A stretch of DNA of 64,000 bases from Salinibacterium sp. PAMC 21357. GTDB taxonomy: Bacteria; Actinomycetota; Actinomycetes; Actinomycetales; Microbacteriaceae. The DNA lies in the NCBI RefSeq assembly GCF_000247645.1, contig NZ_AHWA01000002.1, forward strand, positions 124,001 through 188,000, read 5' to 3'. Under the pieces are notes generated by a model. The model was not told where the DNA came from. It did not search any database and saw only the letters and a program-made list of their open reading frames with translations. Of this stretch, positions 24,362-33,514 are shown piece by piece (within the stretch, counting starts at the first letter, position 1; every line of letters starts with the position of its first letter). Made by a program: the position numbers and the translations under genes.

Positions 24362-24946
24362 GTGGCAGTCAGCAGTTCACCCGAGATCAGCAATCGTGTC
24401 TGGACTGTGCCCAATGTGCTGAGTTTCATCAGACTCGCTCTCGTTCCGCTGTTTCTCTACCTGATTATTTCGGCTCAGGATGCACTTGCGCTCGTGGTTT
24501 TGATTGTCTCGAGTCTCAGCGACTACCTCGACGGGGTGATCGCGCGCCGGTTCAATCAAATAACTCGACTTGGGCAATTACTTGACCCGGCTGCCGATCG
24601 GCTGTTCATTTTTGCGGCGCTCATCGGCTTAGCGGCGCGGAATGTTATTCCGTGGTGGCTTTTCTTCGTGATCGTCGCCCGCGAGATCATGCTGGTAGTT
24701 CTGGGGCTGATTTCGGCAAACTATGGTTTTGGCCCTCTTCCAGTTCATCATTTGGGCAAAGTTGCCACGGCTGCACTGTTCTATGCGCTTCCGATTCTGA
24801 TGCTCGGGCAAGCGTTTCCGACCGTTGCGTGGGTCACGGATCCGATCGGCTGGGCCTTCGCATTGTGGGGTGCATTCTTATATTGGTGGGCCGGCTTCAT
24901 TTATGTTGCACAATCGGTCCGGATTTCTCGCCTATCGAGGGGTTGA
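24362..24946 (+). CDS. CDP-alcohol phosphatidyltransferase (PgsA-like)
   Basis: A 194-residue integral membrane enzyme with five to six helices and the CDP-alcohol signature DG-x2-AR-x8-G-x3-D-x3-D, here DGVIARRFNQITRLGQLLDP followed by AAD, near 57-79. It joins a diacylglycerol from CDP-DAG to an alcohol such as glycerol 3-phosphate. Which phospholipid it makes is not clear; phosphatidylglycerophosphate or cardiolipin synthase are possible. The GTG start at 24362 is used. It precedes garA by 44 bases on the same strand. Confidence 0.9.
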   Translation: MAVSSSPEISNRVWTVPNVLSFIRLALVPLFLYLIISAQDALALVVLIVSSLSDYLDGVIARRFNQITRLGQLLDPAADRLFIFAALIGLAARNVIPWWLFFVIVAREIMLVVLGLISANYGFGPLPVHHLGKVATAALFYALPILMLGQAFPTVAWVTDPIGWAFALWGAFLYWWAGFIYVAQSVRISRLSRG

Positions 24947-24990
24947 GGAGTGCTCCGATCCGATACGCTGGTCAGTCAGGGAGGTTTGCG

Positions 24991-25500
24991 ATGGTTGAGT
25001 CAATGAATAATGGTCACGGCGCCGACACACAGTCAGCGAACGAGACGTCCGCGCAGCCTATTGTCGAGCGTATCGACACCACTGCTACGTATAGCCATGA
25101 GTTCGCAGCGCAGGTTGCTGCTATGGGTGCCGATGTTTCGGTTGACGAGCAGTCAGCGATTGCGGCGCTACCTTCGGGTTCAGCGTTGTTGATCGTTCGC
25201 CGCGGTCCTAACGTGGGGGCACGTTTTCTTTTGGACGCCGACATCACGACAGTTGGTCGTCATCCGGAGGCAGATATTTTTCTCGATGACGTGACAGTGT
25301 CACGGCGCCATGTCGAGTTTTTGCGTCAGGGTACCTCGTTCGATGTGAAAGATTTGGGCTCGCTCAACGGCACCTACCTTGGTGGTGACCGTATCGAGTC
25401 AACGGCGGTTCTTCGCGACCGCGCTGAAGTTCAGGTAGGAAAGTACAGGCTCACGTTTTACGCTTCGCGCCGCGATCTTCCTGCGGCGGCTGGTAATTAG
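24991..25500 (+). CDS. garA: FHA-domain signalling protein GarA/OdhI-like
   Basis: A 169-residue FHA protein. The FHA domain (about 75-160) has VGRHPEADIFLDDVTVSRRH, where the Arg, Ser and His bind phosphothreonine, and DLGSLNGTYLGG. In GarA/OdhI an N-terminal ETTS-type threonine is phosphorylated by Ser/Thr kinases, after which the domain binds it in cis and stops inhibiting 2-oxoglutarate dehydrogenase and activating glutamate metabolism. Here the matching segment is DTTATYS near 28-34, with the threonine pair kept. The PASTA kinase at 37802-39769 is a candidate modifier. The ATG at 24991 follows GGGAGG; its stop overlaps the next start by one base. Confidence 0.93.
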   Translation: MVESMNNGHGADTQSANETSAQPIVERIDTTATYSHEFAAQVAAMGADVSVDEQSAIAALPSGSALLIVRRGPNVGARFLLDADITTVGRHPEADIFLDDVTVSRRHVEFLRQGTSFDVKDLGSLNGTYLGGDRIESTAVLRDRAEVQVGKYRLTFYASRRDLPAAAGN

Positions 25501-26198
25501 TGGCCGCGGTTGCGCGTCAGACGCGTCATGCTCCCGCGCCGGTGCTTCTCAGCATTGGGCAAGTTCTCGCAAAACTCAGTCCTGAGTTTCCCGATCTCAC
25601 TCCGTCGAAGCTTCGGTTTCTTGAGGAACGCAAACTTGTGGCGCCGGCCCGTACGGCCTCTGGTTACCGCAAGTTCTCCTCGGCCGATATGGAGCGCCTG
25701 CGTTTCGTGTTGTCGATGCAGCGCGATCACTATCTTCCGCTCAAGGTTATTCGCGGCTACCTCGAAGAGATGGATGCGGGCCGCACCCCCGAGCTGCCTG
25801 GTGGCGCTGTCGCAGCAGCGTCCATGCTCTCTGCTGAGCGTCGACTCACTCGTGACGAGCTGATTCGCGAGGCTGGCGCCAGCCCGATGTTGTTGGGCGA
25901 TGCAATTTCGTCCTCGCTCATTGTGGCGTCCGATGTTTTCGGTGAAGATTCGCTTGCCGTGCTCAAGTCTCTTGTCGAGCTTCAGCGCAGCGGCATTGAA
26001 CCCAGGCACCTACGCGGGTTCCGCGCGGCCGCCGAGCGCGAACTGGGGCTCATTGAGAGCGCTTTGATGCCCGTGGCGCGACGCAAGGATGCGTCCAGCC
26101 GTGCTCGTGCAGCAGAGATGGCCCGCGAGATCGCGGGGCAGCTAGAGATTGTTCGCAGCAGTATTATCCGATCCGCCCTCAGCCGCCTCGATTCGTAG
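25500..26198 (+). CDS. ftsR: MerR-family regulator FtsR (Rv1828-like)
   Basis: A 232-residue MerR-like regulator. Its N-terminal winged helix has LSIGQVLAKLSPEFPDLTPSKLRFLEERKL at 17-46 and TASGYRKFSSADMERLRFVL. The family (Rv1828, Cg1631/FtsR) activates ftsZ in Corynebacterium glutamicum. It shares a one-base overlap with garA, matching the conserved garA-Rv1828-Rv1829-Rv1830 order, except that the bifunctional nuclease gene (Rv1829) is missing. The GTG at 25500 is the start. Confidence 0.92.
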   Translation: MAAVARQTRHAPAPVLLSIGQVLAKLSPEFPDLTPSKLRFLEERKLVAPARTASGYRKFSSADMERLRFVLSMQRDHYLPLKVIRGYLEEMDAGRTPELPGGAVAAASMLSAERRLTRDELIREAGASPMLLGDAISSSLIVASDVFGEDSLAVLKSLVELQRSGIEPRHLRGFRAAAERELGLIESALMPVARRKDASSRARAAEMAREIAGQLEIVRSSIIRSALSRLDS

Positions 26199-26361
26199 TA
26201 CGGTCGATCTGTTGATCGTTTTTTCGGCTTTGGCCGATCGCAATTGACTCAAGTTGGCACAGTTTTCCCGACTGATTCCGACACGCCGCCGAGTTTTTGC
26301 GAATGTCGTTGATCGATGCGGCGGGCGTGACTACCGTGGGGTAACACGAAACACTAAGCGT

Positions 26362-26381
26362 CAACTTCAACATGAAGGTTG
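26362..26381. promoter_or_regulatory. Imperfect inverted repeat upstream of the second MerR gene
   Basis: CAACTTCAACATGAAGGTTG lies 45 bases before the ATG of the Rv1830-like gene. Its form (CAAC-TTCA and TGAA-GGTTG arms) is like MerR-type operators and, read on the opposite strand, resembles the AACCTC...GAGGTT repeat before ftsZ. Candidate site for one of the two adjacent MerR regulators. Confidence 0.5.
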
Positions 26382-26426
26382 CTTGCTTATCGTGTTGGCC
26401 AAATCAGAATCTAGAGGGGCAATGCC

Positions 26427-26975
26427 ATGAGTGAATTGAACCGTAGCGAAACATCACGCTACGATCTTGGCCTTCTCTTTACTGACGGAATGCCTGACCT
26501 CGATGACTCCTCCGGCTACCGCGGTGCAGTTGCCGCTCGTGCCGCCGGCATTAGCTATCGTCAGCTCGATTACTGGGCTCGTACCGAACTCGTTGAACCA
26601 ACGGTTCGCGGTGCCGCAGGCTCAGGTTCACAGCGACTCTATGGTTTCCGCGACATCCTCGTTCTCAAACTTGTCAAGCGCCTTCTTGACACCGGTATTT
26701 CTCTGCAGCAGATTCGTATCGCTGTCAATCAGCTTCGTGAATCGGGCATCCACGACTTGGCTCAGACCACGCTCATGAGCGACGGTGCGAGCGTTTACTT
26801 GTGCACGTCAAACGATGAGGTCATCGACCTCGTCAGCCGCGGCCAGGGGGTCTTTGGCATCGCCGTGGGCAAGGTGCTCCGTGAGGTCGAGACGAGCCTC
26901 ATTGAACTCGACACCATCAAGGGCGAAGACCCCATGGATGAGCTGGCTAAGCGCCGCGCATCCCGCGCTTCCTAG
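26427..26975 (+). CDS. MerR-family regulator (Rv1830-like)
   Basis: A 182-residue MerR-family protein. The helix-turn-helix region reads AARAAGISYRQLDYWARTELVEPTVR near 35-60, then GSGSQRLYGFRDILVLKLVKRLLDTGISLQQIR. The middle carries the family segment VYLCTSNDEVIDLVSRGQGVFGIAVGK. Homologues lie two genes after garA in other actinobacteria and are little studied. A gap of 228 bases with its own promoter separates it from ftsR, so it is probably transcribed separately. Confidence 0.9.
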   Translation: MSELNRSETSRYDLGLLFTDGMPDLDDSSGYRGAVAARAAGISYRQLDYWARTELVEPTVRGAAGSGSQRLYGFRDILVLKLVKRLLDTGISLQQIRIAVNQLRESGIHDLAQTTLMSDGASVYLCTSNDEVIDLVSRGQGVFGIAVGKVLREVETSLIELDTIKGEDPMDELAKRRASRAS

Positions 26976-27011
26976 AGCCAACCTCGCAGTAGCGCCCGAT
27001 CGTTGTCGGCG

Positions 27012-27045
27012 CGTTGCGCACAGTTCGTTGCGCACAGTTCGTTGC
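27012..27045. repeat. 14-bp tandem repeat
   Basis: CGTTGCGCACAGTT occurs at 27012-27025 and 27026-27039, followed by a partial CGTTGC. It lies in the gap after the Rv1830-like gene, before the terminator. Function unknown. Confidence 0.85.
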
Positions 27046-27126
27046 TCCCTCTGCGCTAGGCGAAGGGATCTCTGTCTAGCGAATTCTGCCCAGTGCTCTG
27101 TGTGCGGTTCACTTGAGAGCGTAAAA

Positions 27127-27154
27127 AACAGGGCATGCGCAAACATGCCCTGTT
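27127..27154. terminator. Bidirectional intrinsic terminator
   Basis: AACAGGGCATG (27127-27137), loop CGCAAA, CATGCCCTGTT (27144-27154): an 11-bp perfect stem. An A-run (27123-27128) on the left serves as the T-run for the minus strand. It separates the convergent MerR and ParA genes. Confidence 0.85.
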
Positions 27155-27170
27155 CAATTACTTCGCTGAG

Positions 27171-27971
27171 CTAGCTGTTGTACTCGCCCATCCGGGCTGC
27201 CCTCATGACGCGGTCAAGTAGTTGGTCGAAGTAACGCGCCATTTCTTGAGCGCTTTCGCCTGGCCACACGTGAAGGGGCTTTGCGGCTCCTTGTGCCTGC
27301 TGTAGCGAGGTGCGCTCGGGCAGCTGGGGAGAGAGGACGAGCGGGCCGAACATATCGCGCAGTTCTTTGATACGGAACTGGTGCTCAAGCGATTGCGAAC
27401 GCAAACGGTTGACGATAATGCCAAGAGGCTGAAGTCGAGGGGAGAGCCCGCGGCGAATTTCTTCGATAGCTCGAAGCGCGCGATCTGCTGCGGCCACAGA
27501 AAAGAGGCCAGGCTCCGTAACAATCGCCACCCGGTCGCTGGCTGCCCACGCTGTGCGCGTGAGGGCGTTAAGAGACGGCGCGCAGTCGATGAGAACGAGA
27601 TCGTAATCAGCTTCTACGTTCGCGAGAGCTTCTTCTAGCTTCCAAATGTCGCGGATGCTCGGGTGCGGGCCATCGAAGTTGATGGCTGATGGCGATCCGA
27701 TGAGCACGTCTATTTTGCCGGGGCGGCCCTTTGTCCAGCCGCTGGGGGCGATTGCCGCGCGCACGATCTTCTCTTTGGGAGAAGCGAGCACGTCGGCAAC
27801 ATTGAGGTGACCGGTGACGTCGATGTCCATTCCGGTCGACACATCAGACTGGGGATCAAGGTCGACGACGAGAGTTCGAAGACCGCGAGCAAAAGCTGCC
27901 GAAGCGAGCCCAAGCGTCACAGTCGTCTTTCCTACGCCCCCTTTGAGGGAACTAACGCTAAGTACGTGCAC
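27171..27971 (-). CDS. ParA-family ATPase
   Basis: A 266-residue Walker ATPase. The deviant P-loop [16 protein letters not shown] lies near the N-terminus, then VVDLDPQSDVSTGMD (Walker A') and DLVLIDCAPSLNALTRTA (Walker B). The GTG at 27971 (VHVLSVSSLKGG) places the P-loop at the usual position; the open frame upstream is in the divergent promoter. ParA proteins position chromosomes, plasmids or large protein complexes. No ParB gene is next to it; it is divergent from pyruvate carboxylase. An orphan ParA, cargo unknown. Confidence 0.9.
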   Translation of the reverse strand: MHVLSVSSLKGGVGKTTVTLGLASAAFARGLRTLVVDLDPQSDVSTGMDIDVTGHLNVADVLASPKEKIVRAAIAPSGWTKGRPGKIDVLIGSPSAINFDGPHPSIRDIWKLEEALANVEADYDLVLIDCAPSLNALTRTAWAASDRVAIVTEPGLFSVAAADRALRAIEEIRRGLSPRLQPLGIIVNRLRSQSLEHQFRIKELRDMFGPLVLSPQLPERTSLQQAQGAAKPLHVWPGESAQEMARYFDQLLDRVMRAARMGEYNS

Positions 27972-28092
27972 GAGTAACGACGATACCTTCAGTACAGTTG
28001 AGAAACCTAAAACTCCACCAACTTTTGCGCACCCTTGAGGAAACTGCCAGAGTTCAATCACTCTAGGCTTGGTTTTTGTCGGGAAGGACCGA

Positions 28093-31000
28093 ATGTTTAA
28101 GAAGATTCTCGTTGCTAACCGAGGTGAAATCGCGATCCGTGCCATGCGCGCGGCCGTCGAACTCGGTGCTCGAACCGTTGCCGTTTTTCCGTACGAGGAT
28201 CGAAACTCGGTTCATCGTCTGAAAGCGGACGAGGCGTATCTCATTGGCGAAGAGGGTCATCCTGTTCGCGCTTATCTGGATGTTGCCGAAATTATTCGGG
28301 TGGCTAAAGAGAGCGGAGCCGACGCGATCTACCCCGGCTATGGCTTCCTTTCCGAGAATCCGGAACTCGCCCATGCCGCAGCCGATGCCGGAATCGCGTT
28401 CATCGGTCCGCCGACGAAGGTTCTCGAGATGGCTGGCAACAAGGTCACGGCTAAGGAGCACGCGATTGCCGCGGGTGTTCCTGTCTTAGCTTCGACGCCG
28501 GCAAGCACCGACCTCGATGAGCTTCTTGCTGGTGCCGACGCTATCGGTTTCCCGATCTTCGCTAAAGCAGTTGCTGGCGGTGGTGGTCGTGGAATGCGTC
28601 GGGTTGAGAAGAAGGAAGATCTTCGCGATGCCCTAGTGGCGGCAATGCGCGAAGCCGAAAGTGCTTTCGGCGACTCGACGATGTTCCTTGAGCAAGCAGT
28701 GGTGCGCCCACGCCACATCGAAGTGCAGATTCTTGCTGATGCGCACGGCAACATCATCCACTTATTTGAGCGTGACTGTTCAGTTCAGCGCCGTCACCAA
28801 AAAGTTGTCGAGATCGCTCCGGCACCGAACCTTGACGAAACAACCCGTCAAGCGATGTACCGGGATGCCGTAGCTTTTGCGAAATCGATCGACTATGTCA
28901 ACGCCGGTACCGTCGAGTTCTTGCTGGACACCGCGGGGGAGCGCAAAGGCGAGCATGTCTTTATCGAGATGAACCCGCGCATCCAGGTTGAGCACACCGT
29001 CACTGAAGAAGTCACCGACGTCGACCTCGTGCAGTCGCAGATGCGAATTGCTTTTGGTGAGTCGCTCGAAGAGTTAGGCCTGCGTCAAGACGAGCTCAAG
29101 CTGCGCGGAGCGGCTCTCCAGTGCCGCATCACGACCGAAGACCCCGCCAGCGGGTTTCGGCCCGACACCGGCAAAATCACGACGTACCGTTCGCCAGGTG
29201 GTGCCGGCATCCGTCTAGATGGTGGAACAGTTTCTGCCGGTTCGCAGATTTCGCCCCACTTTGACTCCATGCTCGTCAAGATGACGTGCCGAGGTCGTGA
29301 CTTTGCCTCGGCTGTGCGTCGCGCACGTCGAGGCCTCGCCGAGTTCCGTCTTCGCGGAGTCACGACCAACATCCCGTTCCTTCAGGGTGTGCTCGATGAT
29401 CCCGAGTTCATTGCTGGCGACCTGAGCACTGCCTTCATCGACGAGCGACCATGGCTCGCGAATTCCCACCGTTCGCAAGACCGCGGCACCAAAATTCTCA
29501 CGTGGTTGGCTGAGGTTACCGTCAATCAGCCGAACGGCGATGGTGCTGGCATCATCAACCCGCAGCTCAAGCTCCCCACTGTTGATCTGTCGGCCGAAGC
29601 TCCGGCTGGCTCGCGCCAGCGCCTGCTCGAACTTGGTCCCGCTGGTTTCGCCTCGGCCCTTCGCGAGCAAAAGGCTCTCGCTGTCACGGAGACCACTTTC
29701 CGTGACGCACATCAGTCACTCTTGGCGACGCGCGTGCGCACCCGCGATCTCGTGGCTGTCATGCCGCATGTTGCGCGGATGACGCCGCAACTACTTTCGG
29801 TTGAGGCTTGGGGTGGTGCGACCTACGACGTCGCTTTGCGCTTCTTGGCTGAAGATCCGTGGGAGCGCCTCGCGTCGATGCGCGAAGCGCTGCCCAACGT
29901 GGCCATCCAAATGCTTCTTCGTGGTCGAAACACTGTCGGCTACACGCCGTATCCGACCGAGGTCACGGATGCTTTTGTTCGTGAGGCCACAGATACCGGC
30001 GTAGATATTTTCCGCATCTTCGACGCGCTCAATGACGTGTCGCAGATGCGTCCCGCTATCGATGCTGTTCTCAACACGGGAACGGCTGTTGCTGAGGTTG
30101 CACTCTGCTACACGGGCGACTTGCTTGATCCGGCGGAAGATTTGTACACGCTCGACTACTACTTGAGGCTCGCCGACCAGATCATCGAAAGCGGCGCCCA
30201 TGTGCTGGCCATCAAGGACATGGCTGGTCTGTTGCGTGCTGAAGCCGCTGAGACGCTCGTGACGGCTCTGCGCGAGCGTTTTGATGCTCCAGTGCACGTC
30301 CACACCCACGACACTGCTGGTGGTCAACTGGCGACGTTGCTTGCCGCATCGCGTGCCGGTGCGGATGCTGTGGATGTCGCGAGCGCTCCGATGGCAGGAA
30401 CAACAAGCCAGCCGTCGATGTCAGCGCTGGTCGCGGCTCTCGCGCACACATCACGAGATACTGGAATTTCGCTCGACGCGGTGTCGAATCTAGAACCGTA
30501 CTGGGAGGCCGTACGTCACACGTACGCGCCATTCGAGTCAGGGCTTCCTGGGCCTACGGGGCGTGTCTACCACCACGAAATCCCGGGTGGCCAGTTGTCG
30601 AACCTTCGCCAACAGGCGATCGCGTTGGGTCTCGCAGATCACTTTGAGACCATCGAGAATCTCTATGCTGCGGCAAACAAGATGCTCGGTCGGCCGCCTA
30701 AGGTCACGCCGTCGTCGAAGGTCGTTGGCGATCTCGCGCTCGCTTTGGCTGCGGCTAACGCTGATCCCGCCGATTTTGAAGAGAATCCTGACAAGTACGA
30801 CATTCCTGATTCGGTTATCGGCTTTATGGCGGGGGAGTTGGGAGAACTTCCTGGTGGCTGGCCAGAGCCGTTCCGCTCCAAGGTGCTCAAGGGTCGTAAC
30901 GTCAAGATCGGTGTCGAAGAGGTAAGCAAGGAGGATCAGGCTGCGCTTGACGGTGACGCCAGTGATCGCCGTTCTGCTCTTAACCGGCTCCTGTTCGCCG

Positions 31001-31497
31001 GTCCGACTCAGATCTTCGAAAAAGCTCGTGAGACCTACGGCGACCTTTCCCCGCTCGCCAGTACCGATTATCTGTACGGATTGCAGCAGGGGCATGAACA
31101 CGTGGTCGAGATCGCCAAGGGTGTTCAGCTTTTCGTTGGGCTTGAGGCGATTGGTGAAGCTGACGAAAAGGGGATGCGCACCGTTATGGCCACGCTTAAC
31201 GGCCAGCTGCGTCCGGTCTTCGTTCGCGATCTCAGCATCAAGGTCGACACGATGGCAGCAGAAAAGGCGGATACCTCTAAGCCTGGCCATGTTGCAGCGC
31301 CGTTCTCCGGCGTGGTCACTCTTCAGGTTGAGGAAGGCGCGAAGGTCGAAGTTGGCCAACCCGTTGCCTCGATCGAGGCGATGAAGATGGAAGCAGCGAT
31401 TACTGCTTCGGTCGCGGGAACCGTCAAACGGCTTGCAATCCCGAAGACTCAGCAGGTGGATGCTGGTGACCTTTTGGTAGAAATCGATCCCAGTTAG
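28093..31497 (+). CDS. pyc: Pyruvate carboxylase
   Basis: A 1134-residue biotin enzyme making oxaloacetate from pyruvate, bicarbonate and ATP. The biotin carboxylase domain (1-450) opens FKKILVANRGEIAIRAMRA and has the ATP loop AVAGGGGRGMR and EMNPRIQVEHTVTEEV. The carboxyltransferase domain (about 530-800) has FRDAHQSLLATRVRTRDLV, GGATYDVALRFLAEDPWERL and the metal HTHDTAGG. The C-terminal biotinyl domain has the target lysine in EAMKME. GGAAGGA precedes ATG 28093. Complete domain set, so a single-chain anaplerotic enzyme is expected. Confidence 0.98.
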   Translation: MFKKILVANRGEIAIRAMRAAVELGARTVAVFPYEDRNSVHRLKADEAYLIGEEGHPVRAYLDVAEIIRVAKESGADAIYPGYGFLSENPELAHAAADAGIAFIGPPTKVLEMAGNKVTAKEHAIAAGVPVLASTPASTDLDELLAGADAIGFPIFAKAVAGGGGRGMRRVEKKEDLRDALVAAMREAESAFGDSTMFLEQAVVRPRHIEVQILADAHGNIIHLFERDCSVQRRHQKVVEIAPAPNLDETTRQAMYRDAVAFAKSIDYVNAGTVEFLLDTAGERKGEHVFIEMNPRIQVEHTVTEEVTDVDLVQSQMRIAFGESLEELGLRQDELKLRGAALQCRITTEDPASGFRPDTGKITTYRSPGGAGIRLDGGTVSAGSQISPHFDSMLVKMTCRGRDFASAVRRARRGLAEFRLRGVTTNIPFLQGVLDDPEFIAGDLSTAFIDERPWLANSHRSQDRGTKILTWLAEVTVNQPNGDGAGIINPQLKLPTVDLSAEAPAGSRQRLLELGPAGFASALREQKALAVTETTFRDAHQSLLATRVRTRDLVAVMPHVARMTPQLLSVEAWGGATYDVALRFLAEDPWERLASMREALPNVAIQMLLRGRNTVGYTPYPTEVTDAFVREATDTGVDIFRIFDALNDVSQMRPAIDAVLNTGTAVAEVALCYTGDLLDPAEDLYTLDYYLRLADQIIESGAHVLAIKDMAGLLRAEAAETLVTALRERFDAPVHVHTHDTAGGQLATLLAASRAGADAVDVASAPMAGTTSQPSMSALVAALAHTSRDTGISLDAVSNLEPYWEAVRHTYAPFESGLPGPTGRVYHHEIPGGQLSNLRQQAIALGLADHFETIENLYAAANKMLGRPPKVTPSSKVVGDLALALAAANADPADFEENPDKYDIPDSVIGFMAGELGELPGGWPEPFRSKVLKGRNVKIGVEEVSKEDQAALDGDASDRRSALNRLLFAGPTQIFEKARETYGDLSPLASTDYLYGLQQGHEHVVEIAKGVQLFVGLEAIGEADEKGMRTVMATLNGQLRPVFVRDLSIKVDTMAAEKADTSKPGHVAAPFSGVVTLQVEEGAKVEVGQPVASIEAMKMEAAITASVAGTVKRLAIPKTQQVDAGDLLVEIDPS

Positions 31498-31602
31498 ACC
31501 CGTTTTCGTTGGCTACTAACGTGGCCGCTGTTAGGGCGGCGGTCACGTTTGGGCCGTTTACGCGGTAAAGTTGTGTGTTTGCTTTCTGAAAGGGATCGAC
31601 AA

Positions 31603-32925
31603 GTGGCTATTAAGCGCGATGAACCCGATGTGAAGTCGTCTGCTGACGACAAAACTTCGATGGCCGACCACGACTCGAAAGATTCGACGGTCGAAGAGAC
31701 ACCGAGCACGGAAAGTCTGACTTTCACGCTCTCGCTGCCTACTCAGGTGCGCGAGACGCCAGAGCACGAAGCCGCGGTGGCGATCGATGATGTTGCGGTG
31801 AACGCGCATCACGTTGACCCGGCATCAATGGCCACGACAACGATTTCTTTCGTGCCGGAATCTGTAGTCACGCAGCCGCCCGAGACTGCGTCAGTTGCTA
31901 CATCGATTCCTGAACTTCCCCCGGTCGATCACGCTACGACTCGCCGTGGCCGCCAGCGAACTGAGGTTCGTACCGCACCGGAGCCAGCAACAATGCTGAC
32001 GGCTGAACGCCTCATCAACCAGAGCAAGAAGAACCGTCGGCCCGCACCGGAAGGGTTCGTGCAAGAACTTGTTTATGCGGTGACTTTCCACCTCGTCAAT
32101 ATGGGGGATTCGTACCGCGTGCGTGAACGTAAGTCGCTCGAGGCTCGCATCACGAAAACTTTTGTCGGCGGTACTCGCTTCGTTCCGGTGCTCACTCGCA
32201 AGGGCGGCGTTGGCAAGACCACGATCACCGCGCTTCTGGGGATGGCGTTGGCGGATACTCGCGAAGACCGAATTATTGCGATCGATGCCAACCCTGACCG
32301 CGGAACGTTGGCCGAACGAATCGACAAGCAGACTCGTGCCACGGTGCGCGATGTCGTCATGCGCTCAGAGTCGCTTCATACTTTTAGTGAATTCCAGACC
32401 GTGGTCTCCCGCGATGAGACACGACTTGATGTGCTTGCCTCGGACACTGACCCGCACGTTTCTGAAGCTTTCGACGAGAATGACTACAATGTGGTCGCCG
32501 ATATGGCTGAGCGTTTCTATTCAGTGGCGATTACCGACTGCGGTACTGGCATCGTTCACTCGGTGATGCGCGCCACCCTTCAGCGAGCCGATTCAATCGT
32601 TATCGTTTCTGGCGGCAGCGTTGACGAGGCACGGCTGGCATCGGAGACGCTCACGTGGCTTGAATCGAATGGTCATGCCGATCTCGTCAAGAACGCTGTC
32701 GTCGCCTTGAACACGGCAACTCAGGGCACCAATCTGGTCAAGCTCGAAGAGATCGAGGCACACTTCAAGTCTCGCGTGCGGGAGATTGTTCGGGTTCCAT
32801 ATGACCCGAGCCTCGCAACTGGTTCTGTCGTGCACTATCGCGACCTCAATAAGCTGACTAAGAATGCCGCGCTCGAACTTGCTGCCGTCGTCATGGACGG
32901 CCTTCCCGAGGTTCGGACCGACTGA
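31603..32925 (+). CDS. ParA/MinD-like ATPase with long disordered N-terminus
   Basis: A 440-residue protein. Residues 1-150 are acidic, Ser/Thr/Pro-rich and probably disordered; a short basic segment leads to the ATPase domain (about 180-430) with [33 protein letters not shown] and [14 protein letters not shown]. The DANPDRGTL form recalls EspI-like ATPases next to type VII secretion loci, but no such genes are nearby. GTG 31603 with GAAAGGGA upstream was chosen as start. It is followed, four bases later, by peptide deformylase. Its partner is unknown. Confidence 0.85.
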   Translation: MAIKRDEPDVKSSADDKTSMADHDSKDSTVEETPSTESLTFTLSLPTQVRETPEHEAAVAIDDVAVNAHHVDPASMATTTISFVPESVVTQPPETASVATSIPELPPVDHATTRRGRQRTEVRTAPEPATMLTAERLINQSKKNRRPAPEGFVQELVYAVTFHLVNMGDSYRVRERKSLEARITKTFVGGTRFVPVLTRKGGVGKTTITALLGMALADTREDRIIAIDANPDRGTLAERIDKQTRATVRDVVMRSESLHTFSEFQTVVSRDETRLDVLASDTDPHVSEAFDENDYNVVADMAERFYSVAITDCGTGIVHSVMRATLQRADSIVIVSGGSVDEARLASETLTWLESNGHADLVKNAVVALNTATQGTNLVKLEEIEAHFKSRVREIVRVPYDPSLATGSVVHYRDLNKLTKNAALELAAVVMDGLPEVRTD

Positions 32926-32929
32926 AACT

Positions 32930-33421
32930 ATGGCTGTTCGTGAGATTCGTCTTTTTGGCGATCCCGTCCTTCGGTCCGCGTGCGACCCGATCACCGTTGG
33001 TGACCCGCGTGCCACGTTGCTCATCGATGACTTGATCGAGACTGTGCAGCTGCCTGGTCGTGCCGGTTTGGCCGCAAATCAGATCGGTGTGGGCCTGCGC
33101 GCTTTCAGCTACAACATCGACGGTGTGGTCGGCTACATCATCAATCCAGTACTGGCTGAGGTGTCAGGCGAGCCAGACCTAGTGGATGAGGGCTGCCTGT
33201 CTGTCCCCGGCTTCTACTTTCTGCGTCGTCGTTACCCGTTCGCGCGGGTAACCGGAGTCGATTTGGCAGGTGAACCTGTGGAGTTGAGCGGTGATGGGCT
33301 GATGGCTCAGGCGCTTCAGCATGAAACCGATCACCTCGATGGTCATCTCTATATTGAGGGCCTCGAAGCTGATACCAAGCGCGAAGCCATGCGGGAGATC
33401 CGCAAGGCGCCCTGGTACTAA
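32930..33421 (+). CDS. def: Peptide deformylase
   Basis: A 163-residue metal hydrolase that removes the formyl group from new N-termini. All three motifs are present: [11 protein letters not shown] (motif 1, with Asn in place of the usual Pro), EGCLSVPG (motif 2, metal-binding Cys) and QHETDHLDG (HExxH). It starts four bases after the ParA-like stop and probably depends on its transcript; there is no fmt gene beside it. It ends at a strong bidirectional terminator. Confidence 0.96.
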   Translation: MAVREIRLFGDPVLRSACDPITVGDPRATLLIDDLIETVQLPGRAGLAANQIGVGLRAFSYNIDGVVGYIINPVLAEVSGEPDLVDEGCLSVPGFYFLRRRYPFARVTGVDLAGEPVELSGDGLMAQALQHETDHLDGHLYIEGLEADTKREAMREIRKAPWY

Positions 33422-33449
33422 TCACGCCCCTGTTCGTTGACGAATCGAG

Positions 33450-33483
33450 AAACCCCCGCAGCGTTCGCACGCTGCGGGGGTTT
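33450..33483. terminator. Bidirectional intrinsic terminator
   Basis: AAACCCCCGCAGCG (33450-33463), loop TTCGCA, CGCTGCGGGGGTTT (33470-33483): a 14-bp perfect stem with T-run to the right and A-run on the left, between the convergent deformylase and acyl-CoA synthetase genes. Confidence 0.95.
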
Positions 33484-33514
33484 CTTCTCGGGGAGCATGG
33501 CTCCTCGTTAGCGA

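Noticed and set aside
24652-24990. Upstream extension of garA
   Set aside because: It overlaps the PgsA-like gene in another frame and garA has a good ribosome binding site at its own ATG.
30538-31359. 273-codon open frame antisense to pyruvate carboxylase
   Set aside because: Pyruvate carboxylase is complete and conserved there; the antisense reading has no recognisable domain.
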